NCBI GenBank assembly: GCA_014192065.1
Contig: BJHH01000004.1
Location: forward strand, 62,001 to 126,000
From: Gemmatimonadota bacterium
GTDB lineage: Bacteria; Gemmatimonadota; Gemmatimonadetes; Gemmatimonadales; Gemmatimonadaceae
Reading direction: 5' to 3'
Length of the DNA: 64,000 nt
Shown here: piece after piece, positions 49,170 through 57,325 of the stretch
Numbering within the stretch: position 1 is the stretch's first letter
How the letters are laid out: each line of letters begins with the position of its first letter
Program-made: the position numbers and the translations under genes
Notes under the pieces: model-generated
Seen by the model: the letters and a program-made list of their open reading frames with translations, nothing else
Databases searched by the model: none
What the model was told of the DNA's origin: nothing

Positions 49170-49597
49170 GTATGAGCGCAGGTGGCCCATCAGGCGGCTA
49201 CAATTCTGAGCCGAATCTTACCCCGATGATCGACGTCCTCCTCGTGCTGCTGATCATTTTCATGGTCATCATTCCGATGGGACGGAAGGCGTTCGACGTG
49301 CAGCTGCCGGACCCGACCGCACCGCCGCCGCCGAAGAACCAAAAGGCTGACCAGATCGTGCTCGAGGTGAACCCTGGTGGTGAGTTCTTGATCAACAAGG
49401 CTCCCGTCGCCAAAGAACAGCTCTACGCGAAACTGAAGGAAGTGTACGATCCCCGCCCGACGAAGGTGATTTTCATCAAGGGCGATCCGCAGGTGATCTA
49501 TCAGGATGTGATCTTTGCGATGGACCAAGCGCGCGGTGCCGGCGTCAAGGTCATCGGCGCCACGCCACGAGCAGCGGCTGGCGCAACGAAGAAGTAG
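49166..49597 (+). CDS. exbD: ExbD/TolR-family biopolymer transporter, second copy
   Basis: The protein has 143 aa. The N-terminal SEPNLTPMIDVLLVLLIIFMV matches the first copy, with the same channel Asp, while the periplasmic part (DQIVLEVNPGGEFLINKAPV) differs. Paired exbD genes occur in several phyla with TonB systems and may form mixed dimers. A terminator hairpin follows the gene. Confidence 0.93.
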   Translation: MSMSAGGPSGGYNSEPNLTPMIDVLLVLLIIFMVIIPMGRKAFDVQLPDPTAPPPPKNQKADQIVLEVNPGGEFLINKAPVAKEQLYAKLKEVYDPRPTKVIFIKGDPQVIYQDVIFAMDQARGAGVKVIGATPRAAAGATKK

Positions 49598-49618
49598 GCA
49601 ACGCTCGTGAAGGAAATC

Positions 49619-49660
49619 ATACGACCGGCGAACCTTTTTGGGCTCGCCGGTCGTATTATT
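49619..49660 (+). terminator. terminator after the exbB-exbD-exbD genes
   Basis: A perfect 13-pair stem (49619-49631 with 49644-49656) with a 12-base loop is followed by TATTT. It lies just ahead of the ribosome site of the next gene. Confidence 0.85.
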
Positions 49661-49667
49661 TAAGGAT

Positions 49668-50471
49668 ATGACGCTCGGACCAAACCCTGTGCCAAGCCCC
49701 AAGCTGCGCTACCGGCCGCCGATCGGTATTCCCAATTCTCGGCAGCCGAGTACGGGGAGTGCGCTCCTATCGGTGCTGCTGCACGCGCTCCTCATCTTCC
49801 TGCTGGTCGGTCCGATCTTCTTGCCCGACGTATTCGCGCCAGAACGCGAGGGCGCCGGCGGCAGGTCCGCACGCGGGGGCGGAGGAGGTGGCAATCGGGG
49901 TGGGGCAACCGCCGAAAAATTAAATTACATCCAAGTGCCGACGCCGCCGCCACCGCCGGCGGTACAGAAAACGGCCATACCGCAGTTGGTTCCTCCGCCA
50001 GTGGTGAAACCACCTGAGCCGCAGCCAGAGCAGCCCAAGGCGGAGGCGGTGCCGTCCCAGGCCACAGTGGTAAACGCGGCTGGGACGGGCGGCACGGGCA
50101 ACGACGGTGCCAAGGGGACTGGGCCAGGCAGCGGAGGCGGCGTGGGCTCTGGCGAGGGTACCGGGCGTGGCTCCGGCAACGGCCCGGGAACCGGTGGCGG
50201 GACCGGCCGCATTTACCCGCCGTACGTGACCAATCTGGCCCTGCTTCCGATGCCAGTGCCGTCCAAGGTGCGCCCGTACACGCTCGTCGCGGTCTTCGAG
50301 GTGGACGAACAGGGGCACGCTAAACTGCTCCATTTCAACGAGTCAAAGGACGCGAGTTACAACAAGAAGATTCGCGCCATGCTCGCAGAAATCCGCTTTC
50401 GGCCCGCGACCAAGCCTGACGGTACCCCTGTCCGCGACACGACATCGATCGTCGCCGAGGCAAGGCTCTGA
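49668..50471 (+). CDS. second TonB-like energy transducer
   Basis: The protein has about 267 aa from ATG 49668 with ribosome site TAAGGA. One membrane helix (LSVLLHALLIFLLVGPIFL) is followed by a Gly-rich stretch, a proline-rich stretch (PTPPPPPAVQ and PEPQPEQP) and a long Gly/Thr-rich linker. A C-terminal region follows (KVRPYTLVAVFEVDEQGHAKLLHF, ending RPATKPDGTPV) that resembles a TonB C-terminal domain. It is separated from exbD by a terminator but begins eight bases after it. Its partners are probably the ExbBD proteins upstream. Confidence 0.75.
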   Translation: MTLGPNPVPSPKLRYRPPIGIPNSRQPSTGSALLSVLLHALLIFLLVGPIFLPDVFAPEREGAGGRSARGGGGGGNRGGATAEKLNYIQVPTPPPPPAVQKTAIPQLVPPPVVKPPEPQPEQPKAEAVPSQATVVNAAGTGGTGNDGAKGTGPGSGGGVGSGEGTGRGSGNGPGTGGGTGRIYPPYVTNLALLPMPVPSKVRPYTLVAVFEVDEQGHAKLLHFNESKDASYNKKIRAMLAEIRFRPATKPDGTPVRDTTSIVAEARL

Positions 50472-50530
50472 GGTCTGTTTTTTCGGCCTGACCCTATCCG
50501 CTCCACGACGGGGTAGTTATCTTTCCTAAG

Positions 50531-50567
50531 ATCCACGCAAAGCGTGGCGCCGTAAGGAGATGGCGCC
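50531..50567 (+). promoter_or_regulatory. structured leader of hppA with two overlapping hairpins
   Basis: CCACGC/GCGTGG (50533-50538 with 50542-50547) and GGCGCC/GGCGCC (50546-50551 with 50562-50567) share bases 50546-50547, so only one full stem can form at a time. A purine-rich TAAGGAG lies in the second loop. Regulation is an inference. Confidence 0.4.
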
Positions 50568-50597
50568 AGCGACAGTCTTCCGTCTTCTGAACCCCAT

Positions 50598-52775
50598 ATG
50601 TCACTTTCGACACTGCTTACGATCATCCTTGGCGGTAGCGCCGGCGCTCTGGTTTTTGCCGTCAGCCTTTCGCGCTGGGTCCTCGCCCGCGACACCGGTA
50701 CGCCCGCCATGCGCGTGATTTCGGACGCGATTCAGGAAGGTGCTGAGGCGTACCTGCGCCGCCAGAACCGGACCATCGCCGTCCTCGCTGTCGTGGTCGC
50801 TGGACTGCTTGCCGTCGGGTACGGTGTGCTCCGTACCTCGATGCCGGCCGACCCGGTGAGCGATCGGACCATGCTGGCGTTCTATGTCACGGTGTCGTTC
50901 CTCCTCGGTGCGCTCTCTTCCGGCATCGCTGGGTATATGGGCATGTGGGTGTCTATCCGCACCAATATCCGCGTCGCGGCAGCTGCAACCTCGTCGCTGA
51001 ATGCGGCATTGCAGACGGCGTTGCGCGGCGGTGCGGTGAGCGGACTGTTTACCGTCGCGATGTCACTCCTCGGCGTCGGCGGACTCTTCGCCGTGCTCAC
51101 CCTGTTCGCACCAGCCGGCGTCGACGCCTCCGAATGGGTGCAGAAAATCCCGTTTGTGATCGTGGGCTACGGATTCGGCGCAAGTTTCGTCGCGCTTTTC
51201 GCCCAGCTCGGCGGCGGCATCTACACCAAGGCTGCTGACGTCGGTGCCGACCTCGTCGGTAAGGTCGAGGCTGGCATTCCCGAGGACGATCCGCGGAATC
51301 CAGCGGTAATCGCGGACCTCGTCGGTGACAACGTGGGCGATTGCGCCGGGCGTGGCGCCGACCTGTTCGAGTCGATCGCCGCGGAGAACATCGGCGCGAT
51401 GATCCTCGGCGTGATCCTCTTCGAGTCGTTCGGTGTCGCGGGCATCCTCTTTCCGTTGGTGATCGGCGCGGTCGGAATGGTGGCGTCGATCGTTGGCATT
51501 ATGTCGGTGAAGGCGCGCGAGGACGAGGACCCGATGCACGCGTTGAACCGTGGGTTCTATCTCACGACGGCGCTCGTGTCGGTGGCGATCTTCTTTATCT
51601 GCAAGTGGCTGCTGGTCACGCCAGACGCGCCGCAGGCTTGGTGGTATTTCTTCCTATGTGCGATGGTCGGCGTGGCCACGTCGGTCGCGTTCGTGTTCAT
51701 CACGCAGTACTACACCGAGTATCGCTATCGTCCGGTGCAGTCGATCGCTGATGCGTCGCTGACAGGTCCGGCGACGAACATCATCATGGGTTTGTCGGTG
51801 GGCATGGAGTCGACCGTCCTGCCGGTCATCACGATCGGCCTCGCCCTCGTTTCGAGCTTCCTGCTCGGGCGCTCCAGCGGCATCATGATTGACGGCGCGC
51901 CTGCTGGCGGTCTGTTCGGCACGGCTGTTGCGACGATGGGTATGCTCGGCTCGGCCGGCTACATCCTCGCGATGGATGTGTTCGGTCCGATCACAGACAA
52001 CGCCGGCGGCATCGTCGAAATGTCCAAGCAGCCGGAATCTGTGCGTGAACGAACGGACCGTCTCGACGCAGTCGGCAACACCACGAAGGCGCTGACCAAG
52101 GGGTACGCCATCGGCTCGGCAGCCCTCGCGGCCTTCCTGCTCTTCTCGGCGTATCTCGACGAAGTGCGCAACTACACCAACGAAGCGCTGCACGTGGATC
52201 TGTCCAAACCGCCCGTGTTCGTGGCGGGGCTGCTCGGCGCGATGCTGGTGTTCTGGTTCAGCTCGCTCGCCTTGCGTGCGGTGAGCCGCGCGGCGCAGAG
52301 CGTCATTGAGGAGGTCCGTCGCCAGTTCAAGGCGAAGCCGGGGATCATGGCCGGCACCGAGAAGCCGGACTACGGTGCCTGCGTGGACATCGTGACCAAG
52401 GGCGCGCTGCGGGCGATGGTTTTGCCTGGCGCGCTGGTGGTGATTTTCCCGATCGTCGTCGGCGTCGCCTTCAAGTACATCGGTGACCCTGGCGAACGGC
52501 TCGGCGCCGAGGCGGTGGCCGGGTTCCTGATGGTGGCGACTATCACCGGGATCCTGATGGCCGTCTTTCTGAACAACGGCGGCGGCGCGTGGGACAACGC
52601 CAAGAAGTACATCGAGACCGGTGTGCACGGCGGTAAAAAGTCCGACGCGCACAAGGCGGCCGTCGTGGGCGACACGGTCGGCGATCCGTTCAAGGACACG
52701 GCCGGCCCGTCGCTGCACGTGCTGATCAAGCTGCTCTCGACGATTACGCTGGTGTTAGCCCCGATCTTTATCTAG
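50598..52775 (+). CDS. hppA: membrane-bound proton-translocating pyrophosphatase
   Basis: The protein has 725 aa with about sixteen membrane helices. The PPi-binding motif is DVGADLVGKVEAGIPEDDPRNPAVIADLVGDNVGDCAGRGADLFES, and the C-terminal one is GGGAWDNAKKYIE with GDTVGDPFKDTAGPS. In GNTTKALTKG the position after GNTT is Lys497. In this family Lys there marks potassium-independent H+-PPases, whereas Ala marks potassium-dependent ones. It pumps protons using pyrophosphate and complements the respiratory genes upstream. Confidence 0.95.
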   Translation: MSLSTLLTIILGGSAGALVFAVSLSRWVLARDTGTPAMRVISDAIQEGAEAYLRRQNRTIAVLAVVVAGLLAVGYGVLRTSMPADPVSDRTMLAFYVTVSFLLGALSSGIAGYMGMWVSIRTNIRVAAAATSSLNAALQTALRGGAVSGLFTVAMSLLGVGGLFAVLTLFAPAGVDASEWVQKIPFVIVGYGFGASFVALFAQLGGGIYTKAADVGADLVGKVEAGIPEDDPRNPAVIADLVGDNVGDCAGRGADLFESIAAENIGAMILGVILFESFGVAGILFPLVIGAVGMVASIVGIMSVKAREDEDPMHALNRGFYLTTALVSVAIFFICKWLLVTPDAPQAWWYFFLCAMVGVATSVAFVFITQYYTEYRYRPVQSIADASLTGPATNIIMGLSVGMESTVLPVITIGLALVSSFLLGRSSGIMIDGAPAGGLFGTAVATMGMLGSAGYILAMDVFGPITDNAGGIVEMSKQPESVRERTDRLDAVGNTTKALTKGYAIGSAALAAFLLFSAYLDEVRNYTNEALHVDLSKPPVFVAGLLGAMLVFWFSSLALRAVSRAAQSVIEEVRRQFKAKPGIMAGTEKPDYGACVDIVTKGALRAMVLPGALVVIFPIVVGVAFKYIGDPGERLGAEAVAGFLMVATITGILMAVFLNNGGGAWDNAKKYIETGVHGGKKSDAHKAAVVGDTVGDPFKDTAGPSLHVLIKLLSTITLVLAPIFI

Positions 52776-52788
52776 GGCGAGCCCACCG

Positions 52789-54282
52789 GTGAAGTCCCTC
52801 TTCGCCCGAAAACCGATTGCTGCCTTGGTTCCCGAGGGTGAAGAGGGGGCCGGCCTCAAGCGGCAACTCGGCACGATCGACCTTGTTGCGCTGTCCATTG
52901 GCGCCGTCATCGGCGCCGGGATCTTCTCATCGATCGGGACGGCGGCAGCTGGGCAGATAGCCGCCGACGGCGTGACCGTGGTCCGGTATGGTGCTGGCCC
53001 GGCGCTCGTGGTCTCGTTCCTGCTGCTCGGCGGGGTCTGTGCCCTCGCCGCGCTGTGCTATGCGGAACTCACGGCGATGATCCCGCAGGCGGGCAGCGCC
53101 TACGCCTATACCTACGCGACGCTCGGTGAACTCGTCGCGTGGATCATTGGCTGGGACCTGATCCTCGAATACGCCGTCGGCAATGTCGCCGTGGCCATCG
53201 GATGGAGCGGGTACTTCGTGTCGCTCCTGTCGGGTTTCGGGGTCGACCTGCCTGGCTGGCTGGTTCACGGCTATCGCGAGGTATTGCTGGCCGCACCCGA
53301 CTCGCCCATCAAGCACCTGATGACCGACGCGCCGCAGATCGGCGGCATCCCCGTCCTGCTGAACATTCCTGCATTTGTGGCCGTGGCCGCCATCACCTGG
53401 CTCCTCGTGATCGGAGTCAAGGAAAGCAACCGGGTGAACAGAGTGATGGTGGCGGTCAAGCTGATCGTGCTGGCCGTATTCATCATCATCGGCGTGCAGC
53501 ACATCGATACGGCCAACTATACGCCCTATGCGCCGAACGGATTTCGCGGCATCCATCAAGGTGCGGCGATCGTGTTTTTTGCCTATATCGGCTTCGACGC
53601 CATCTCTACGGCGGCCGAAGAGACGAAGGATCCGCAGCGCACGATGCCCCGCGGCATTCTGCTCGGATTGCTGATCTGCACCATCATCTACGTGGCGGTC
53701 GGTGCGGTGGCGACTGGGCTGGTTCCGTACAAGCAACTCCTGGCCAACGATCCGCTGGCGGCGGCGTTCAACCAGGCCGGCCTGCAGCGATTCAGTTGGT
53801 TCATCTCGCTCGGTGCGGTGGTGGCCACGAGCGCGGTGCTCCTCGTCTTCCAGTACGGCCAGGCACGCATTCTGATGGCAATGGCGCGTGACGGGCTACT
53901 CCCCAAGTGGGCGGCAAAGATCCACCCGAAGTTCCGCACTCCGCACATCACCACCCTCGTGATGGGAGGCTTCGTGGCGCTTTGGGCACTCATCGGCGAT
54001 CCGGGCGAGACCTACGACCTCACCAACATCGGCACGCTGTTCGCGTTCACGCTGGTAGCCGTCGGCGTGCTCGTGTTGCGGAAGACCGAACCCAACCGAC
54101 CGAGGCCGTTCCGCATCATCTTTGTCTGGCCTGTGGCAGTTCTTACGGCCCTGGCGTGCATCTTCGTGATGCTCGGGCTGCCAGCTCAAGCGTGGACGCG
54201 GTTCGGCATCTGGCTGTTGATAGGGCTCGCGATCTACTTCGCTTACGGATTCAAGCGTTCCGTGTTGCGCGCGAATAGTTAG
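52789..54282 (+). CDS. APC-family amino acid permease (cationic amino acid transporter type)
   Basis: The protein has 497 aa from GTG with about twelve or more membrane helices. LKRQLGTIDLVALSIGAVIGAGIFSSIG is the APC superfamily TM1 motif, and VVFFAYIGFDAISTAAEETKDPQRTMPRGIL matches the YfnA/CAT subgroup. It is likely an inner-membrane amino acid importer; specificity is not visible. The gene begins 13 bp after hppA and may be co-transcribed with it. Confidence 0.9.
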   Translation: MKSLFARKPIAALVPEGEEGAGLKRQLGTIDLVALSIGAVIGAGIFSSIGTAAAGQIAADGVTVVRYGAGPALVVSFLLLGGVCALAALCYAELTAMIPQAGSAYAYTYATLGELVAWIIGWDLILEYAVGNVAVAIGWSGYFVSLLSGFGVDLPGWLVHGYREVLLAAPDSPIKHLMTDAPQIGGIPVLLNIPAFVAVAAITWLLVIGVKESNRVNRVMVAVKLIVLAVFIIIGVQHIDTANYTPYAPNGFRGIHQGAAIVFFAYIGFDAISTAAEETKDPQRTMPRGILLGLLICTIIYVAVGAVATGLVPYKQLLANDPLAAAFNQAGLQRFSWFISLGAVVATSAVLLVFQYGQARILMAMARDGLLPKWAAKIHPKFRTPHITTLVMGGFVALWALIGDPGETYDLTNIGTLFAFTLVAVGVLVLRKTEPNRPRPFRIIFVWPVAVLTALACIFVMLGLPAQAWTRFGIWLLIGLAIYFAYGFKRSVLRANS

Positions 54283-54290
54283 CTTCACAC

Positions 54291-54311
54291 GTTGCGCGTT
54301 GCGCGTTGCGC
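54291..54311. repeat. three-copy heptamer repeat GTTGCGC
   Basis: Three exact copies of GTTGCGC occupy the short gap between two transporter genes. The unit resembles the GTTACCC heptamer at 27725. Confidence 0.9.
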
Positions 54312-54334
54312 CCAAACAGTTAACCAGTCAATTC

Positions 54335-55606
54335 ATGTCTGTCGAATCCGCTGTGTCCCCCAAGAAGAAAATCAGCCAGACGCAGTGGATCATCATCTCG
54401 ATGACCCTCGGCATCGCGGCCGGCTACTTCTTCCCGGCTGCCGAGAATCCTGGTTTTCTGGCGTTCGCCAAATCGGTCTCCGCCATCTTCCTGCGGATGA
54501 TCAAGTCGCTGATCGTGCCGCTGCTGTTCAGCACGCTCGTCGTCGGCATCGCTGGGCACGGCGACGACATGAAGAAGGTCGGCCGTCTGGCCTTCCGGTC
54601 CATTCTCTATTTCGAAATCGTCACGACGATTGCGCTGTTCATCGGCCTTGCCGCCGTCAATCTCGTGAAGCCAGGCGCTGGGATCTCGCTCTCAGGAGCC
54701 AGCGCGACGGATGCGGCGCAGTTCGCGCAGACCAAGATCACGTTCGGGGGCCTGATCGAGCACTCGGTCCCGCAGAGTTTCTTCGACGCCGCGGCCAAGA
54801 ACGAAGTGCTGCAGGTGGTGTTTTTCTCCATCCTCTTCGCCGTCGGTCTGGCCCGCGTCAACGGGCGGCCCAAGCAGGTAATGATCGAGTTCTGTGAGTC
54901 GCTCGCCGAGGTCATGTTCAAGTTCGTCGGCATCGTGATGGCGTTCGCGCCGTTCGGCATCGGCGCGGCGATTGCGGTGACCGTTGGAACGAGTGGCCTC
55001 GTGGTGCTCAAGAGTCTGGCCCTGCTGGTACTGACACTCTACGGGTCGCTGATCGTGCTCGTGGTCTGTGTATTCTTGCCGATCGCGCTGATCGCGAAAA
55101 TACCGATCAAGACGTTCTGGAAGTACATCAAGGAGCCGTGGCTTATTGCCTTCTCGACCGCGTCGAGCGAGGCGGCGTTGCCGCTGGCGATGCAAAACCT
55201 CGAGAAGTTCGGCATACCGAAACGCATCATCGCCTTTGTGCTGCCCACGGGGTACTCGTTCAACCTCGACGGTTCGACGCTCTATCTCGCCATCGCGTCC
55301 GTGTTTGCGGCCCAGGCCGGCGGCATCGAGATGACGCTCGGCCAGCAGATCTTGATGATGCTGACGCTGATGCTCACGTCGAAGGGCGTCGCGGCCGTGC
55401 CGCGCGCGTCGCTCGTGATTCTTTCGGGTGCGCTCGCGATGTTCAACCTGCCGCTCGAGGCCGTGGCCGTTATCCTGGGCGTCGACGCCATCATGGATAT
55501 GGCACGCACCTCGATCAACTTGATAGGCAACGCACTTGCCACCGCCGTCATGGCCAGGTGGGAGGGTGAGTTCCCGGAAACCCCTGGAGTGCCGGCGAAG
55601 TCGTAA
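54335..55606 (+). CDS. dicarboxylate/amino acid:cation symporter (DAACS family)
   Basis: The protein has about 423 aa from ATG 54335. Family signatures: FLRMIKSLIVPLLFSTLVVGIAG in the third helix region, AFSTASSEAALPLAMQNLEKFGIP (the serine-rich re-entrant loop HP1), PTGYSFNLDGSTLYL in TM7 and SKGVAAVPRAS in HP2. It belongs to the GltP/DctA group, importing glutamate, aspartate or C4-dicarboxylates with protons or sodium. The upstream heptamer repeat lies in its leader. Confidence 0.93.
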   Translation: MSVESAVSPKKKISQTQWIIISMTLGIAAGYFFPAAENPGFLAFAKSVSAIFLRMIKSLIVPLLFSTLVVGIAGHGDDMKKVGRLAFRSILYFEIVTTIALFIGLAAVNLVKPGAGISLSGASATDAAQFAQTKITFGGLIEHSVPQSFFDAAAKNEVLQVVFFSILFAVGLARVNGRPKQVMIEFCESLAEVMFKFVGIVMAFAPFGIGAAIAVTVGTSGLVVLKSLALLVLTLYGSLIVLVVCVFLPIALIAKIPIKTFWKYIKEPWLIAFSTASSEAALPLAMQNLEKFGIPKRIIAFVLPTGYSFNLDGSTLYLAIASVFAAQAGGIEMTLGQQILMMLTLMLTSKGVAAVPRASLVILSGALAMFNLPLEAVAVILGVDAIMDMARTSINLIGNALATAVMARWEGEFPETPGVPAKS

Positions 55607-55617
55607 CCGGAGGCGGG

Positions 55618-56298
55618 GTGGGTGGTGCCATGGTCTCATTCCCGGCGAACGGCCGGTCGTGTGACGGCTACCTGGCACTGCCGCCGTCAGGGCATGGCCC
55701 AGGCCTGATCGTTATCCAGGAATGGTGGGGCCTTGTCGACCACATCAAGGCGGTCGCCGATCGCTTCGCGGCAGCCGGATTCGTGGCCCTCGCGCCGGAT
55801 CTGTATCACGGCGAAAAAACGACCAGTCCGGACGCGGCCGGAAAGCTGTTCATGGCCCTGAATATCGGCGCAGCCGGCGACGATCTACGCGGAGCGGCGA
55901 TCTTCCTGCACGACCACGCTGCCGTGGCACCCCAAAAGGTGGGCGTGCTCGGTTTCTGCATGGGCGGCCAGCTCGCCCTGCTTGGAGCACAGGAGCATCC
56001 CGACGTGCTCGATGCGGCTGTGGACTTCTACGGAATCCACCCGAACGTCGCGGTCGATCCAGCGTTGATGAAAGTGCCAGTGCTCGGCCACTTCGGGCTG
56101 AGGGACAAAAGCGTTCCGTTGGATGCGATGCACGCCTTGCGTGACGGGATCAACGCGGCGGGCGGGAAGATGGAAGCGCACGAGTACGACGCCGGTCACG
56201 CATTCTTCAACGACACCCGCCCTCAGCTGTTCGACGCGGCGTGCGCGCAGCTTGCCTGGGATCGCACGCTCACCTTTCTGCGAAACCAGCTCTGGTAA
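55618..56298 (+). CDS. dienelactone hydrolase family protein
   Basis: The protein has 226 aa. GTG 55618 is used because GGAGG sits four bases before it. The alpha/beta-hydrolase triad is Cys in GFCMGGQLA, Asp in GLRDKSVPLDA and His in DAGHAFFND, the typical dienelactone-hydrolase Cys-Asp-His set. VIQEWWGLVDHIK and LAPDLYHG are conserved segments. The natural substrate is unknown. Downstream genes are convergent; the gap holds no clear hairpin. Confidence 0.9.
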   Translation: MGGAMVSFPANGRSCDGYLALPPSGHGPGLIVIQEWWGLVDHIKAVADRFAAAGFVALAPDLYHGEKTTSPDAAGKLFMALNIGAAGDDLRGAAIFLHDHAAVAPQKVGVLGFCMGGQLALLGAQEHPDVLDAAVDFYGIHPNVAVDPALMKVPVLGHFGLRDKSVPLDAMHALRDGINAAGGKMEAHEYDAGHAFFNDTRPQLFDAACAQLAWDRTLTFLRNQLW

Positions 56299-56376
56299 CT
56301 CGAGCACGCAGTCGGGGCGCATGGCGTCGCCCTGCGCCAACATGCGCCGGCCTACGCAGGCTTAGGACGGTCTACG

Positions 56377-57318
56377 TCAACCTGCGTCAACCTGTGCCGG
56401 AGAGACCGACCGGCGTGCCACCCGAATCGCGCCGCGCACTGGCACCACCGACTCGTGGCGGACCAGCGCGCCCGGTACCGAGCTCCTCAGCCTGTGCTCG
56501 ACCAGTTTGCGCAGGAACGAACCGGGCTGCATGAGCCCGCCGGCAACGGCCACCGGAATCGCAGCCCGTTCGTCCACGAACAGGTCGCGGGCAAGGGTAC
56601 GGATGTGCAAGACGAGCTCTTCGGCGGCCATCGCCAGTAGCGAGTTGGCGCGGAGGTCACCTGTCGCGGCGACGGAGACGACGAGCGGTGCGAGCTGTGC
56701 CAGCTGCTGGACGGTCGCTGCCGCCCCCCACGCAACCAGTTCCTCTACCTTGCTGAGCGATAGCGAGTTGAGGAGCGCGCCAACGAGCGCTGTCTCGGGC
56801 TCGCGGCCGTCCGACGAAGCGGTCACGACACTGAGCGCGCGACGTCCGATCCAGGCGCCGCTGCCTTCGTCGCCGCAGAACGGACCCCAGCCGCCGCAGC
56901 GGGCCAGCTTACCGGTGGGACTGCGACCGAAGCAGACCGAGCCCGTGCCCGCGATGAGCAGGATGCCGGCGTCATCACCGAACGCATCCTCCAGCGCGAC
57001 CACAGCATCTGGCAGCACCACGAGTTCGTCGGCGAGATCGCGGTCCTGCATCTCGGCGAAGAAGGCGGCGAACTCGGCGTCGCGACCAACGCCGGCCACG
57101 CCGATGCAGATCGCCGACGGACGCTCGCCCGTCTTGCCCGCTGCTTCAAGCGCCTCGCCAACCAATCGCGCGATGGTGTCCGCCGACTTTGTGATCTGTC
57201 CAGGGCGCACCGCGCTGGGGCTGCCAATGATGCTGGCGAGGTCCGGGCCGTTCACGCCGGCAACCACGACCTGTGTCTTGCTGCCGCCGCCATCTACGCC
57301 TACGACGAGTGTGCTCAC
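56377..57318 (-). CDS. BadF/BadG-type N-acetylglucosamine (or N-acetylmuramic acid) kinase
   Basis: The protein has 313 aa. It has the ASKHA ATPase fold: phosphate-1 motif VGVDGGGSKTQ, catalytic region VLPDAVVALEDAF, phosphate-2 ILLIAGTGSVCFG followed by CGGWGPFCGDEGSGAWIGRRAL, and adenosine motif VAGGLMQPG. This family includes eukaryotic-type GlcNAc kinase and bacterial MurK, which phosphorylates MurNAc and GlcNAc. The location next to a symporter, with NagZ and NamZ nearby, makes an amino-sugar substrate likely. It lies 7 bp after the SSS symporter gene in the same operon. Confidence 0.82.
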   Translation of the reverse strand: MSTLVVGVDGGGSKTQVVVAGVNGPDLASIIGSPSAVRPGQITKSADTIARLVGEALEAAGKTGERPSAICIGVAGVGRDAEFAAFFAEMQDRDLADELVVLPDAVVALEDAFGDDAGILLIAGTGSVCFGRSPTGKLARCGGWGPFCGDEGSGAWIGRRALSVVTASSDGREPETALVGALLNSLSLSKVEELVAWGAAATVQQLAQLAPLVVSVAATGDLRANSLLAMAAEELVLHIRTLARDLFVDERAAIPVAVAGGLMQPGSFLRKLVEHRLRSSVPGALVRHESVVPVRGAIRVARRSVSPAQVDAG

Positions 57319-57325
57319 GAGAGGA

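Noticed and set aside
50500-50597. Full c-di-GMP-I riboswitch call upstream of hppA
   Set aside because: Only a short ACGCAAAG match is seen and the expected outer stem and tetraloop-receptor are not evident; kept only as a structured leader.
51654-52718. 354-codon minus-strand frame opposite hppA
   Set aside because: Antisense to the pyrophosphatase; composition rich in His, Arg and Asp and without domains.
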